A program made the position numbers and the translations under genes. Positions 49,903 to 58,988 of a DNA stretch of 64,000 nt are shown one piece after another. The stretch spans positions 1,736,001-1,800,000 of the forward strand of contig CP116226.1 in the NCBI GenBank assembly GCA_038182865.1, read 5' to 3'. The first letter of the stretch is position 1; every line of letters begins with the position of its first letter. The stretch is from Microbacterium enclense (GTDB lineage Bacteria > Actinomycetota > Actinomycetes > Actinomycetales > Microbacteriaceae). A model generated the notes under the pieces. That model was not told where the DNA came from, did not search any database, and was given only the letters and a program-made list of their open reading frames with translations.

Positions 49903-50568
49903 ATGACCGAGACGACGCGCACAGCGCGCAAGCCACGCGGGGAGTACGCCAAAAGCGAGGCGACCCGTCAGGCGATCCTCGACGCGGCGCTGGAGGTGTT
50001 CGCCGAATCGGGGTTCCGTGCGGGATCCCTCCGCGAGATCGCCCAGCGCGTCGGGATGAGCGAGGCGGGCCTGCTGCACCACTTCCCCCGCAAGAGCGCT
50101 CTCCTGCTCGCCGTCCTCGACCACCGCGACGAGGCCGCCCGCGCGGTCGTCGACTTCGATCTCACCGACGGTGCGGCGACCCTGCACGGGCTCGTCGAGC
50201 TCGCTGCCCTGAACGCGTCGATGCCCGGCGTCGTCGAGCTCTTCTGCACGCTCTCCGCCGAGGCGACCTCTCCCACGCACCCCGCGCACGAGTACTTCCA
50301 ACGTCGCTACGCCTACGTCCGCGGGCGGGTGGCCGATGCGTTCCAGCGGCTCGCCGAGGCCGGTCGCCTCTTCGAGGGCGTCGACGTCCAGCGATCGGCC
50401 GTCGTCACGATCGCCATCATGGACGGCCTGCAGGTGCAGTGGCTGCTCGATCCCGACTCGACCGACATGGCCGAGGAGCTCGCCGCGCACTTCCGTCTGC
50501 TGGTGCGTGGGTTCGACCTCGCCGCGCTCGAGAACGTCCTCGACCTGCGCGCGGGGGAGACCTCGTGA
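49903..50568 (+). CDS. TetR-family regulator of the glycan-utilisation locus
   Basis: A 221-residue TetR-type protein. The DNA-binding domain spans about residues 18-65 with RQAILDAALEVFAESGF and QRVGMSEAGLLHHFPRKSALL. The ligand domain ends with MDGLQVQWLLDPDSTDMAEEL, closely matched in the TetR paralogue at 14278-14901 (DGLQVQWLLEPS). TetR control is less usual than LacI or ROK control for glycoside loci, so the pair may define a sugar-responsive TetR type. The gene is divergent from the nine-gene operon and coupled to the GH2 gene by a GTGA overlap. The palindrome at 49810-49823 is the likely target. Confidence 0.9.
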   Translation: MTETTRTARKPRGEYAKSEATRQAILDAALEVFAESGFRAGSLREIAQRVGMSEAGLLHHFPRKSALLLAVLDHRDEAARAVVDFDLTDGAATLHGLVELAALNASMPGVVELFCTLSAEATSPTHPAHEYFQRRYAYVRGRVADAFQRLAEAGRLFEGVDVQRSAVVTIAIMDGLQVQWLLDPDSTDMAEELAAHFRLLVRGFDLAALENVLDLRAGETS

Positions 50569-52994
50569 TCCGCGAGCCCTTCCTCGAGGGGTGGACCGTG
50601 GGGCCGAAGCGGGGGGCGTTCGAAGCCCAGGATGCCGCGACCCTCGCCCACGTCACCCTTCCGCACGATGCCCTCCGCGATCTCCCTCGATCGCCCGACA
50701 GCCCGCAGGGCGTGACGTCGGGGTACTACCCGGGTGGCGTCTTCGAGTACGTGCGGGAGTTCGACGTCCCCCTCGCCTGGCGCGAGAAGACGGTCGTTCT
50801 CGAGTTCGAGGGCGTCTACCGCGACGCGGTCGTCTTCCTCAACGGCGAGCGGGCGGCGCACGAGGGCAGCGGCTACGCGGCCTTCACGGTGGACGCCGAC
50901 GCCTTCCTCCGCTTCGGTGAGACCAATCGCCTGAGCGTCGAGGCGCGCGTGCATAAGGATTCGCGCTGGTACACCGGGGCCGGCATCCATCGTCCGGTCC
51001 ACCTCATCGTCGCCGATCCCGTGCACCTGCCCCTCGACGGCGTGCGCGTGACGACCCCCGACATCGACACGGAGCGTGCGATCGTCGAGGTCTCGACGCT
51101 CGTGCGCAACACGACCCGGCACACCCGCACGACGCGCGTGGCGTGGGAGGTGCACGATGATGCGGGGCGCACCGTGGCGACGGGGTCGTCTCCGGTCACC
51201 GTCCTCCCCGGCGAGGACGCTGTCGCCCGCGTGCGTCTGCGTGTGGAGCGGCCCCGGCTCTGGAGCATCGACGATCCCGCTCTGTACGAACTGCACACCG
51301 CGCTCGCCGACGAGGCGGACGCCTCGCCGCTCGACACCGATCGCACGGTGTTCGGCATCCGCTCCCTCCAGCTCGACCCCGTGCACGGGCTGCGCATCAA
51401 CGGCGAGAGCGTCACGCTGCGCGGGGCCTGCGTGCACCACGACAACGGTCCGCTCGGAGCCGTCTCCGTCGCCGCCGCCGAAGACCGCCGTGTGCGGCTG
51501 CTGAAGGAAGCGGGGTTCACCGCGATCCGCAGCTCGCACAACCCCGCCTCGCGGGCGCTGCTGGACGCGTGCGACCGCCACGGCATGGTCGTGATGGACG
51601 AACTCGGCGACGTGTGGACGCGCGCGAAGACGGCGTTCGATCACTCGGTCCGCTTCGCCGACGACTGGCACGCCGACATCTCCGCTCTCGTGGCGAAGGA
51701 TGCCAACCACCCGAGCGTGATCATGTACTCGATCGGCAACGAGATCCTCGAGGTCGCCAGTGCCCACGGCGCCGCCTGGAGCCGCCGCCTCGCGGAGGCG
51801 GTGCGCGCCCTCGACGACACCCGCTTCGTCACGAACGGCATCAACGGCATCATCGCCAACCTCGACCGCCTCGCCGATGCGCGGGCCGAGATGGCGGCAT
51901 CCGATCCGAACACCCTGATGGCGGGGCTGGGCACCCAGATGGCGGCCATGAACGCGTCCGACCTCGTCACCCGGTCGATCGAGGAGTCCGCCGCCGTGCT
52001 CGACGTCGTCGGCTTCAACTACGCCGACTCGCGCTACGCGCTCGATGCCGAGCTGTTCCCGAACCGGGTGATCGTCGGGTCGGAGACCTTCCCCGAGCGC
52101 ATCGGTGCCCTCTGGCCGCTCGTCTCGTCGCTGCCGCACGTCATCGGCGACTTCACCTGGACCGGCTGGGACTACCTCGGCGAAGCGGGAATCGGCCGGG
52201 TGGAGTACGTCGACGCCGTCTCCGAGGCGCCGACCGACACGGCGGGTCCGTACCCGTATCTCTTCGCGGAGTCGGGAGACCTGGATGCCACGGGCCACCG
52301 GCGCACGGTCTCGTTCTTCCGCGAGATCGTCTACGGCCTGCGCACCGAGCCGTTCCTCGCGGTGCACCGACCGCAGCACTACGGCCGTGCGACGGCGACG
52401 ACGCCCTGGTCGTGGGACGACACAGTGGCGAGCTGGTCGTGGGACGTGCCCGCGGAGTCGCCGATCGTGGTCGACGTGTACGCCGACGCCGACGAGGTCG
52501 AGCTGCAGCGCGACGGCGTGACGGTGGGCGTCGCCCCCGTCGGGGATGCGCGCGAGTTCACCGCCCGCTTCGACACGGTCTACGTGCCGGGGGAGCTGAC
52601 GGCGGTCGCGCGTCGCGGCGGCGTCGAGGTGGGCCGCACCACGCTCCGCTCGGGCGGCGAAGAGTCGACGCTCGTCGTGCGCCCCGAGACCGCCGAGATC
52701 GGCGCCGGTCTCGACGACCTCGCCTTCGTACGGATCGCCCTCGAAGACGCTGCCGGTGTCGTTCCCTGCGACCGCGACGTCGTCGTCACCGTCACCGTGG
52801 AGGGCCCCGGGGTGCTCGCCGGCCTCGGAACGGGCCGTGCCCGCACCGAGGAGCCGTTGTCGGCGGCGTCGGTCACCACGTACGACGGGCGGGCGCTCGC
52901 GATCGTGCGGCCGACGGCCGCGGGAGAGATCACCGTGCACGTCACCGCCCCGGGGTTCGCGTCGGTGCGGGCGACGGTCCGCGCGCTGCTCTAG
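50565..52994 (+). CDS. GH2 family glycosidase (beta-galactosidase/beta-glucuronidase type)
   Basis: An 809-residue GH2 enzyme. The N-terminal jelly-roll has GGVFEYVREFDVP and DSRWYTGAGIHRPVHL; the barrel follows with LRGACVHHDNGPLG and RSSHNPAS. Glu393 in YSIGNEILE is the acid/base and Glu507 in VGSETFPE the nucleophile, with TWTGWDYLGEAG after it. The C-terminal 180 residues fit the DUF4982-type beta-sandwich and a final Big-like domain. No signal peptide. The enzyme is the second gene of the TetR operon and works with the divergent glycosidases. Whether galactose, glucuronate or another sugar is removed is not shown. Its stop shares a CTAG with the stop of the convergent MFS gene. Confidence 0.9.
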   Translation: MIREPFLEGWTVGPKRGAFEAQDAATLAHVTLPHDALRDLPRSPDSPQGVTSGYYPGGVFEYVREFDVPLAWREKTVVLEFEGVYRDAVVFLNGERAAHEGSGYAAFTVDADAFLRFGETNRLSVEARVHKDSRWYTGAGIHRPVHLIVADPVHLPLDGVRVTTPDIDTERAIVEVSTLVRNTTRHTRTTRVAWEVHDDAGRTVATGSSPVTVLPGEDAVARVRLRVERPRLWSIDDPALYELHTALADEADASPLDTDRTVFGIRSLQLDPVHGLRINGESVTLRGACVHHDNGPLGAVSVAAAEDRRVRLLKEAGFTAIRSSHNPASRALLDACDRHGMVVMDELGDVWTRAKTAFDHSVRFADDWHADISALVAKDANHPSVIMYSIGNEILEVASAHGAAWSRRLAEAVRALDDTRFVTNGINGIIANLDRLADARAEMAASDPNTLMAGLGTQMAAMNASDLVTRSIEESAAVLDVVGFNYADSRYALDAELFPNRVIVGSETFPERIGALWPLVSSLPHVIGDFTWTGWDYLGEAGIGRVEYVDAVSEAPTDTAGPYPYLFAESGDLDATGHRRTVSFFREIVYGLRTEPFLAVHRPQHYGRATATTPWSWDDTVASWSWDVPAESPIVVDVYADADEVELQRDGVTVGVAPVGDAREFTARFDTVYVPGELTAVARRGGVEVGRTTLRSGGEESTLVVRPETAEIGAGLDDLAFVRIALEDAAGVVPCDRDVVVTVTVEGPGVLAGLGTGRARTEEPLSAASVTTYDGRALAIVRPTAAGEITVHVTAPGFASVRATVRALL

Positions 52995-54601
52995 GCCGAC
53001 CATTGCTGCTCCGGCGGACCCTCCGGTTCGCCGGAGCGCGCCCGCCGCCCCAGCGTCAGCGTCGAGATCAGCCCGAGCGTGAGGAAGGCGGCTGCCGTCA
53101 GGGCCGCGGCGCGCGTCCCGTCGCTGAACGCCGCGCGCGCGTCGGCCGCGATGTCCTGGGTCCGGGGCGACTGCGCCAGTCCGGCGATCGCCGCGCCCGC
53201 GCTGTCGACCACCTGCGACACCACGGTGTCGCGCTGGTCGGCGGGCAGGCCCCGGTCCTCGAGCGACGAACTCAGGACGCCGGCGGTCGTTGCGAAGAGG
53301 ACGGTGCCGAGGATGGCCACGCCGAGCGCGGCGCCCAGCTGGCGGGAGGTCGATTGCGTGCCGGAGGCCTGGCCGCTCGCCGCGGGCGGCACCTCCGCGA
53401 GCACGACGCCGGTCAGCTGCGCCGTTGCGAGCCCCACCCCGAGTCCGTAGACGAAGAGGAAGGGGATGAGCGGTCCCCAGGTGGCATCCGGTCCGATGGT
53501 GAGAGCCACGCCGGCCACCCCCACGATCTCGGCGACGAGACCGCCGCGGACCACCCACACCGGGGCGACCTTTCCCCCCAGGGCGCCGGCGAGCCCGCTC
53601 GCGACGAACGAGCCGATCGCGAGCGCGAGCAGCAGCAAGCCGGTCTGCAGGGCGTCGAAGCCGACCACGAACTGCAGCCACAGGGGCAGCGCGAGGATGA
53701 TGCCGAACTCGCCGAGCGAGACCACCGCGGCGGCGATGTTGCCGTTGCGGAACGAGCCGATGCGGAAGAGGTCGAGGGCCAGCAGGGTCGACAGCCCGCG
53801 CCGCCGCCGGACACCCCACGCGACGAAGCCGGCCAGCGCGACGGCCGCGACCGCGAAAGCGATCGGGACGGGCGACAGCGCGAACGGCCAGGTCCACGAC
53901 CCGAGGATGGGTACGGTGTCGACGCCCCACCAGCCGTAGGTGCGTCCTTCGATGAGCGCGAAGACGAGTGGGGCCATGGTCAGCACCGAGAGGAGGGCGC
54001 CCACGCCGTCGATCGCCTCCCGCCGCTCGCTGCGCGACTCGGCGACGGTGAGCAGCACGCCGATCACGATCACGATGCCCAGGGGGATGTTGATGCCGAA
54101 CGCCCACCGCCACGAGAAGGCGGTCGTGAGCCACCCGCCGAGCAGCGGGCCGACCGCGGCCATGCCGCCGATCGTCGATCCCCACACGGCGAAGGCGATG
54201 CCCCGCTCGCGCCCGCGGAAGGTCGCGTTGATCAGGGAGAGGGTGGTCGGCAGGATCATCGCTCCGCCGATGCCCTGCGCGAGGCGCGCGAGGATCAGCG
54301 CCCCGCCGGTCGGGGCGAGGGATGCCGCGATCGAGGCCGCCGCGAACACGCCGACGCCGATGAGCAGCAGACGTCGTCGGCCGAGTCGGTCGGCGAGACT
54401 GCCGAACACCAGCAGGAAGGAGGCGAACACGAGCGTGTAGGCCTCCTGGACCCACTGGACCTCTGTCGAGGAGATTCCGAGGTCGTCGACGATCGAGGGG
54501 ACCGCGACGTTGACGATCGTCGAGTCGACGATGATCAGCGAGACGGCGATGCTGATGAAGACGAGCCCCGCCCAGCGGCGCCCAGCCATGCGTTCGTCCA
54601 T
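52991..54601 (-). CDS. MFS drug exporter, DHA2 (EmrB/QacA) family
   Basis: A 536-residue exporter with 14 predicted helices. VSLIIVDSTIVNVAVPSIVDDLG in helix 1 contains the D1 motif of the DHA2 family, LADRLGRRRLLLIG is motif A, and ARLAQGIGGAMILPTTLSLI motif C of proton-drug antiporters. A basic C-terminal tail ends the chain. It is convergent with the GH2 gene and shares the CTAG that supplies both stop codons. No ribosome site precedes ATG 54601, but TAGATA stands about 10 bases upstream of it, so a leaderless message is plausible. The repeats GCTAGC and TAGCTA at 54605-54621 may be a regulator site; no regulator is adjacent. Confidence 0.9.
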   Translation of the reverse strand: MDERMAGRRWAGLVFISIAVSLIIVDSTIVNVAVPSIVDDLGISSTEVQWVQEAYTLVFASFLLVFGSLADRLGRRRLLLIGVGVFAAASIAASLAPTGGALILARLAQGIGGAMILPTTLSLINATFRGRERGIAFAVWGSTIGGMAAVGPLLGGWLTTAFSWRWAFGINIPLGIVIVIGVLLTVAESRSERREAIDGVGALLSVLTMAPLVFALIEGRTYGWWGVDTVPILGSWTWPFALSPVPIAFAVAAVALAGFVAWGVRRRRGLSTLLALDLFRIGSFRNGNIAAAVVSLGEFGIILALPLWLQFVVGFDALQTGLLLLALAIGSFVASGLAGALGGKVAPVWVVRGGLVAEIVGVAGVALTIGPDATWGPLIPFLFVYGLGVGLATAQLTGVVLAEVPPAASGQASGTQSTSRQLGAALGVAILGTVLFATTAGVLSSSLEDRGLPADQRDTVVSQVVDSAGAAIAGLAQSPRTQDIAADARAAFSDGTRAAALTAAAFLTLGLISTLTLGRRARSGEPEGPPEQQWSA

Positions 54602-54725
54602 ATCGCTAGCTTATCTAGCTAAAACCCCTGTCGGGGCGAAATCTTTGGACGCTCTTGCGCATTTCCTGCCCGAGCGTGGAGGCCCCGGCCAGCCGATTCG
54701 CGCAGAGCCGCCCTAGCCTTTTCTG

Positions 54726-56174
54726 ATGCAGTCCCCGCCCGCCGTCACCCGACTCGAGGTGTCGGAGGTCCGAGCCGCCGCCGAGCACATTGCGCGCAGC
54801 GTCCTCGTCACCGCCCCCGCACCGCGTCCGGTGGAACTCCGCAGCCTTGCCGACATCGACGCCGGTCCGGCTCCCCGCTCCTGGGTCGATGCCAGCGCCC
54901 GCACCCTCGAAGCGATGATCGTCGCCCGCGCGCGCCTCGACGACATCCCCGGCGGCCTCCGGCTCGTCGACGAGCACTTCGTCGACGGACGGCTGCGGGT
55001 TCCCGCCACGATCGCGCCCGCGACCCGCTCCTCGCTGTTCGCCGCGGTCGCGGAGATGTACGCCGCCGCCGGCTGGCCGCGACGCGCCGGCGTCTACGCA
55101 TCGGCGGCGATCGCGTACGCCGACGAGGCCGCCGCGCTGTACCGCGCGCACGCCGCGCGGAGCCTGGCCGCGGCCCTCAACGGCGAGTACCCCCTGGCGG
55201 TCGAGAGCTCCGACATCTGTCGTGACCTCGCGTCCACCTCCGGCTGGGACGAGGTCTTCGAGGACTACCTGCTCCTGCTCGCGCGCATCCTCATCGCATC
55301 GGCCGCTCTCGACGCCGACGCACTCGCCGAGATCTCCCAGCAGCTGCGGACGCAGGGCGCCGACGATGCCGCGTGGCTGTACACCGCCCGCACCGCTGAC
55401 GCGATGGGTCTGCTGATCCGGCGCGAGTACGGCGAGGGCATGGCGACGCTCGTCACTCTCACCAGCGGCATGGACGCCCACCGCAGCCACGCCATGGTGC
55501 GCGGTTTCGCGCTCGGTGTCCTCGCCGACACCCTGCTCGCCCGCGGAGAGCCGCGCCGGGCGCTCGCGGCCCTCGAGGGCAAGGAATCGCTGCCCGGCCA
55601 CGCCCTGTGCTTCGACATGCAGAGAGCGGCGGCCCTCATCTCGCTCGGTCGCGAGCGCGAGGTGCTCGAGAGCACCGACGGCTGCATCCGGCTGGGGACC
55701 GACCACTGCGTGCGCACGCTCATCCCGCTGTTGCTGCGCCGTGCGGTCGCCCACGCGCGGCTGGGCAACCTCGAGGCCGCCGACGCGGCGTTCGCCGAGG
55801 GCTTCCACCTCGCGGAGAATCTCGGCGGGTCTCTGACGCCGTACCTCACCCTGCCGCACACCGATCTCGTGATGCTGCTGGACCGCCTCGGCCGCCAGGA
55901 ACCCGCGACCGCGGAGGCGACGGCGCGCGTCGCGGGAAGGCTCGAGCTCGTCCCGGCCCGCAGCGAGCGGCCGCCGCTGCCCACCCTCACCCCGCGTGAG
56001 GAGCGGGTGGCACTCCTGCTCCGCGGCGCACGCACGTTGCCGCAGATCGCCGAGAAGCTGGGCGTGTCGCCCAACACGGTCAAGTCGCAGCTGCGGTCGA
56101 TCTACGCCAAGCTCGCGGTGTCGGGGCGTGACAGCGCGGTCACCGTTCTCGAGTCCAACGGCTTCTACGTCTGA
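54726..56174 (+). CDS. LuxR-type transcriptional regulator with a helical-repeat sensor
   Basis: A 482-residue protein. The last 65 residues form a LuxR/GerE helix-turn-helix: LTPREERVALLLRGARTLPQ, then IAEKLGVSPNTVKSQLRSIY and AKLAVSGRDSAV. The other 410 residues are alanine/leucine-rich helices with regular EAAALYRAHAARSLA-like pairs, suggesting TPR-like repeats as in the C-terminal part of MalT-type regulators, but the ATP-binding domain of those is absent. Possibly a truncated LAL-type regulator. TAGCCT eight bases before the ATG looks like a -10 box of a leaderless message. The 3' end overlaps the convergent MFS gene by 10 bases. Target unknown. Confidence 0.85.
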   Translation: MQSPPAVTRLEVSEVRAAAEHIARSVLVTAPAPRPVELRSLADIDAGPAPRSWVDASARTLEAMIVARARLDDIPGGLRLVDEHFVDGRLRVPATIAPATRSSLFAAVAEMYAAAGWPRRAGVYASAAIAYADEAAALYRAHAARSLAAALNGEYPLAVESSDICRDLASTSGWDEVFEDYLLLLARILIASAALDADALAEISQQLRTQGADDAAWLYTARTADAMGLLIRREYGEGMATLVTLTSGMDAHRSHAMVRGFALGVLADTLLARGEPRRALAALEGKESLPGHALCFDMQRAAALISLGREREVLESTDGCIRLGTDHCVRTLIPLLLRRAVAHARLGNLEAADAAFAEGFHLAENLGGSLTPYLTLPHTDLVMLLDRLGRQEPATAEATARVAGRLELVPARSERPPLPTLTPREERVALLLRGARTLPQIAEKLGVSPNTVKSQLRSIYAKLAVSGRDSAVTVLESNGFYV

Positions 56175-57541
56175 TTCGAGGGCGTGCGCCGAGCGTCGGC
56201 GCGACGGGAGCGCTCGCCCGGTGCGATCGGGATGGGCGTCGTACCGGCCACCTCGTCGCTGAACTCCTCGGGCTCGGGGGCGAGGATGGTGAGGGGTCGC
56301 GTCTCGTCGAGCGTGAGCCGGAAGCGCTTGGTCTCGTGGCGGTGCACCCGGCCCGACGACAGCACCCATGCCACGCCGATTCCGCACGCGAGGAACGCCA
56401 CGATCGCGGCGAGTCCGATCGCGACCCGCGGCCCGAACTCGCTTGCCACCCAGCCCACCACCGGCGCGCCCACGGGTGTGCCGCCGAGGAGGATCGCCAT
56501 GTACAGCGCGAGCACCCGGCCGCGCAGGGCGGGGTCGGTGGTGGTCTGCACGTAGCCGTTGGCGGTGGTGAGGGTCGTCACGACGCAGAACCCGGTGAGC
56601 ACGAGGGTCGCGGCGTAGGCGGCATAGCTCGGTGCGAAGACCGACAGCGTGGATGCCACGGCGAAACCGCCGGTGCCGATGATGACCACGCGCATGCGCG
56701 CACGTTCGCGGCGGGCGGCCAGCAGCGCACCGGCGAGCGACCCGATCGCGACGAACGAGCTGAGCAGGCCGAACCCGTCGGCGCCGCGGCCGAACTCCAG
56801 CGCCATCGTGGACGCGAAGATCGGGAAGTTCATGCCGAAGGCGCCGAGGAGGAAGACCATCGAGAACGTCACGACGAGATCGGGCCGCTTCGCCACGTAG
56901 CGGAAGCCGTCGGCCAGACGGGCCGGTCCGCCCCGGCGGTGGTGGACGACCAGCTCGTGTGGTCGCATGATCAGCAGCGCCCCGATCATGGCGAGGAAGG
57001 TCACCGCGTTGACGAGGAACACCCAGCCGGTGCCGACGACGACGATCATGACGCCGGCGACGGCCGGCCCGATCAGGCGCGCGGTGTTGAACGAGGCGGC
57101 GTTCAGGGCCACGGCATTCGATGCGTTCTCCTTCTCGACGAGGTCGGAGACGAACGTCTGGCGCGCGGGGTTGTCGAACGCGGTGATCACGCCGAGGGCG
57201 AGGGCGAAGCCGAACATCATCGGCAGGGTCATCGCTCCGGTGACGATGAGCACACCGAGCGCGACGGCGAGGGTGAGCAGCGCCGTCTGGGTGCACATGA
57301 TGAGCTTGCGACGGTCGAAGCGGTCGGCGACCCATCCGGTCACGCTCACCAGGAGCAGGGGAGGGGCGAACTGCAGGGCCATGGTGACGCCCATCGCCGC
57401 GGCGTCGTTGTCCGTCAGCTGCGTCAGGACGACCCAGTTCTGGGCTGTCGCCTGCATCCAGGCGCCGATGTTGGACACCAGGGCCCCGATGAACCAGACC
57501 CGGTAGTTGAAGACGGAGAACGACCGGAACATCGCGCTCAT
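56165..57541 (-). CDS. MFS transporter (MFS_3/enterobactin-exporter type)
   Basis: A 458-residue exporter with about 12 helices: FRSFSVFNYRVWFIGALVSNIGAWMQ opens helix 1, VTGWVADRFDRRKLIMCTQ is motif A, and NPARQTFVSDLVEKENASNAVALNA is typical of the MFS_3/EntS group. About 70 polar residues after the last helix form a cytoplasmic tail. It lies downstream of and overlaps the MarR gene (ATGA-type overlap at 57538-57541), so it is the probable target of that regulator: a MarR-controlled efflux pump. The cargo is unknown. Confidence 0.9.
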   Translation of the reverse strand: MSAMFRSFSVFNYRVWFIGALVSNIGAWMQATAQNWVVLTQLTDNDAAAMGVTMALQFAPPLLLVSVTGWVADRFDRRKLIMCTQTALLTLAVALGVLIVTGAMTLPMMFGFALALGVITAFDNPARQTFVSDLVEKENASNAVALNAASFNTARLIGPAVAGVMIVVVGTGWVFLVNAVTFLAMIGALLIMRPHELVVHHRRGGPARLADGFRYVAKRPDLVVTFSMVFLLGAFGMNFPIFASTMALEFGRGADGFGLLSSFVAIGSLAGALLAARRERARMRVVIIGTGGFAVASTLSVFAPSYAAYAATLVLTGFCVVTTLTTANGYVQTTTDPALRGRVLALYMAILLGGTPVGAPVVGWVASEFGPRVAIGLAAIVAFLACGIGVAWVLSSGRVHRHETKRFRLTLDETRPLTILAPEPEEFSDEVAGTTPIPIAPGERSRRADARRTPSNQT

Positions 57542-57999
57542 CTCTCCGCCACCTTCCGCATGATGTCGGCGGCCGAGGCCAGCGTCGCCCGTTCGGCGGG
57601 AGTGAGCTGATCGAGGGCCTCGTCGAGCCAGGCGTCGCGGCGCCGGACCGTCTCATCGACGACGGTGCGCCCGGCCTCTGTGAGGGCGATCGTCACCTTG
57701 CGGCGGTCGTCTTCGTGGGGTGTGCGCGAGACGTACCCGGCGTCTTCGAGCAGTGAGACCGTCCGGTTCATCGAGGGGGCCGTGACGCGCTCGCGGTCGG
57801 CGAGCTGGCCCAGGGTGTGCTCGCCGTGCACGGTCAGGGCCGCGAGGACGGCGAACTGCCCATCGCTCATGGTGTCGACGGCGCGCTGAGCTCGCAGCCT
57901 GCGAGCGAGCCGGAACGTCGCCATGCGGAGGGCGGACGCCTCCGTGGCGAGGGCAGAGGTCGAGTCGGGGAGGGGGGACACGTCGACGCGGTTGCTCAT
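57538..57999 (-). CDS. MarR-family transcriptional regulator
   Basis: A 153-residue MarR protein. The winged helix runs from about residue 40 to 110: SDGQFAVLAALTVHGEHTLGQLADRERVTAPSMNR, then EDAGYVSRTPHEDDRRKVTIALTEAG, whose DDRR lies in the wing that enters the minor groove. ATG 57999 is preferred, with AAAGAACGAG before it, because an earlier in-frame ATG at 58017 lies inside the operator. It is first in an operon with the MFS exporter and should repress it until a toxic ligand binds. Confidence 0.9.
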   Translation of the reverse strand: MSNRVDVSPLPDSTSALATEASALRMATFRLARRLRAQRAVDTMSDGQFAVLAALTVHGEHTLGQLADRERVTAPSMNRTVSLLEDAGYVSRTPHEDDRRKVTIALTEAGRTVVDETVRRRDAWLDEALDQLTPAERATLASAADIMRKVAER

Positions 58000-58010
58000 G
58001 ATCTCGTTCT

Positions 58011-58036
58011 TTAGCATAGCTCATTAGTCATGCTAA
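58011..58036. promoter_or_regulatory. MarR operator
   Basis: TTAGCAT (58011-58017) and ATGCTAA (58030-58036) are perfect inverted arms 12 bases apart, with a nested AGCTCATTAGT between them. The site is directly upstream of the MarR-MFS operon and 58 bases before the divergent hydrolase gene, so it may influence both. Confidence 0.75.
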
Positions 58037-58093
58037 GGATGTGGGATCGCCAGATGGGGCGCGCCGCTCGCGTGGTCGCCCTAGGATCGGCCC

Positions 58094-58939
58094 ATGCCTG
58101 AGTTCGTCGACGCCTACGGCATCACGATCGTGTACGACGTCTACGAGGCCGCGGAGCCCCGCGCCGTCGTCCAGCTGTTGCACGGTGTCGGAGAGCACGC
58201 GGGCCGCTACGCCGCGCTCATCGAAGCCCTCGTCGCGGACGGCTACACCGTCTACGCCGACGACCACCGCGGGCACGGCCGGACGGGCCTGCGTCAGTGG
58301 AACGGCGATCACGCCCAGCTCGGGCGCCTCGGCCCCGGGGGCCTCGGTGCCGCACGCGAGGCGGTGTGGACGCTCACCCAGATCATCCGGGACCGTCACC
58401 CCGACCTCCCCCTGGTGCTCCTCGGGCACTCGTGGGGCTCGTTCCTCGCGCAGATGCTGCTCGACCGGCATCCGGATGCCTTCGACGCGGTGATCTTGAG
58501 CGGTTCGGCGCTCCGTTGGCCCGGGTCGTTGAACGCCGGCGACCTGAACGCGCCCTGGAAGCACCTCGGTGGCTCGGGTATGCAGTGGTTGTCGAGCGAC
58601 GAGCAGGTCGGTCGCGACTTCGTGTCCGACCCGCTGACGACGACGCGGTCGCTGGCGAGGCTGTTCGGCCCGATCGAGGCGGCCAAACTGTTCGGCCGCC
58701 CCCGTCGCGACCTCGGTCACGACGTGCCGATGCTGTTAATGGTCGGTCGCGACGACACGGTGGGCGGGCCGCGGAGCGTGCACCGTCTGGCGGACGCGTA
58801 CCGCACGCGCTCGGGCCTCACCGACGTCACGACCCTCGTCTACGCGGGGGCGCGGCACGAGATCTTCGCCGAGGTGCAGCAGGCCGAGGTGCGCGCCGAC
58901 CTCCTCGCCTGGCTCGACGAGCGCATCTCCGCGGCGTAG
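58094..58939 (+). CDS. Alpha/beta hydrolase, monoacylglycerol-lipase-like
   Basis: A 281-residue alpha/beta hydrolase of the lysophospholipase/monoglyceride-lipase type. The oxyanion segment is LLHGVGEHAGRY near residues 28-39, ADDHRGHGRT near 55-64, the nucleophile Ser in LLGHSWGSFL near 114, the acid Asp in VGRDDTVGG, and the His in AGARHEIF. No signal peptide; cytoplasmic. TAGGAT seven bases before the ATG could be a -10 box of a leaderless message. It is divergent from the MarR gene. Substrate not known; small esters or monoacylglycerols are usual. Confidence 0.88.
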   Translation: MPEFVDAYGITIVYDVYEAAEPRAVVQLLHGVGEHAGRYAALIEALVADGYTVYADDHRGHGRTGLRQWNGDHAQLGRLGPGGLGAAREAVWTLTQIIRDRHPDLPLVLLGHSWGSFLAQMLLDRHPDAFDAVILSGSALRWPGSLNAGDLNAPWKHLGGSGMQWLSSDEQVGRDFVSDPLTTTRSLARLFGPIEAAKLFGRPRRDLGHDVPMLLMVGRDDTVGGPRSVHRLADAYRTRSGLTDVTTLVYAGARHEIFAEVQQAEVRADLLAWLDERISAA

Positions 58940-58988
58940 GTCGCTGCCCGCGGCGCAGGCCCCCGGAGTCTGCCGGAGGGTTCGGTGG

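Noticed and set aside
58000..58017. Upstream ATG at 58017 as start of the MarR gene
   Set aside because: It lies within the TTAGCAT arm of the operator and has no ribosome site, whereas ATG 57999 has GAACGAG just upstream and begins before the conserved fold.
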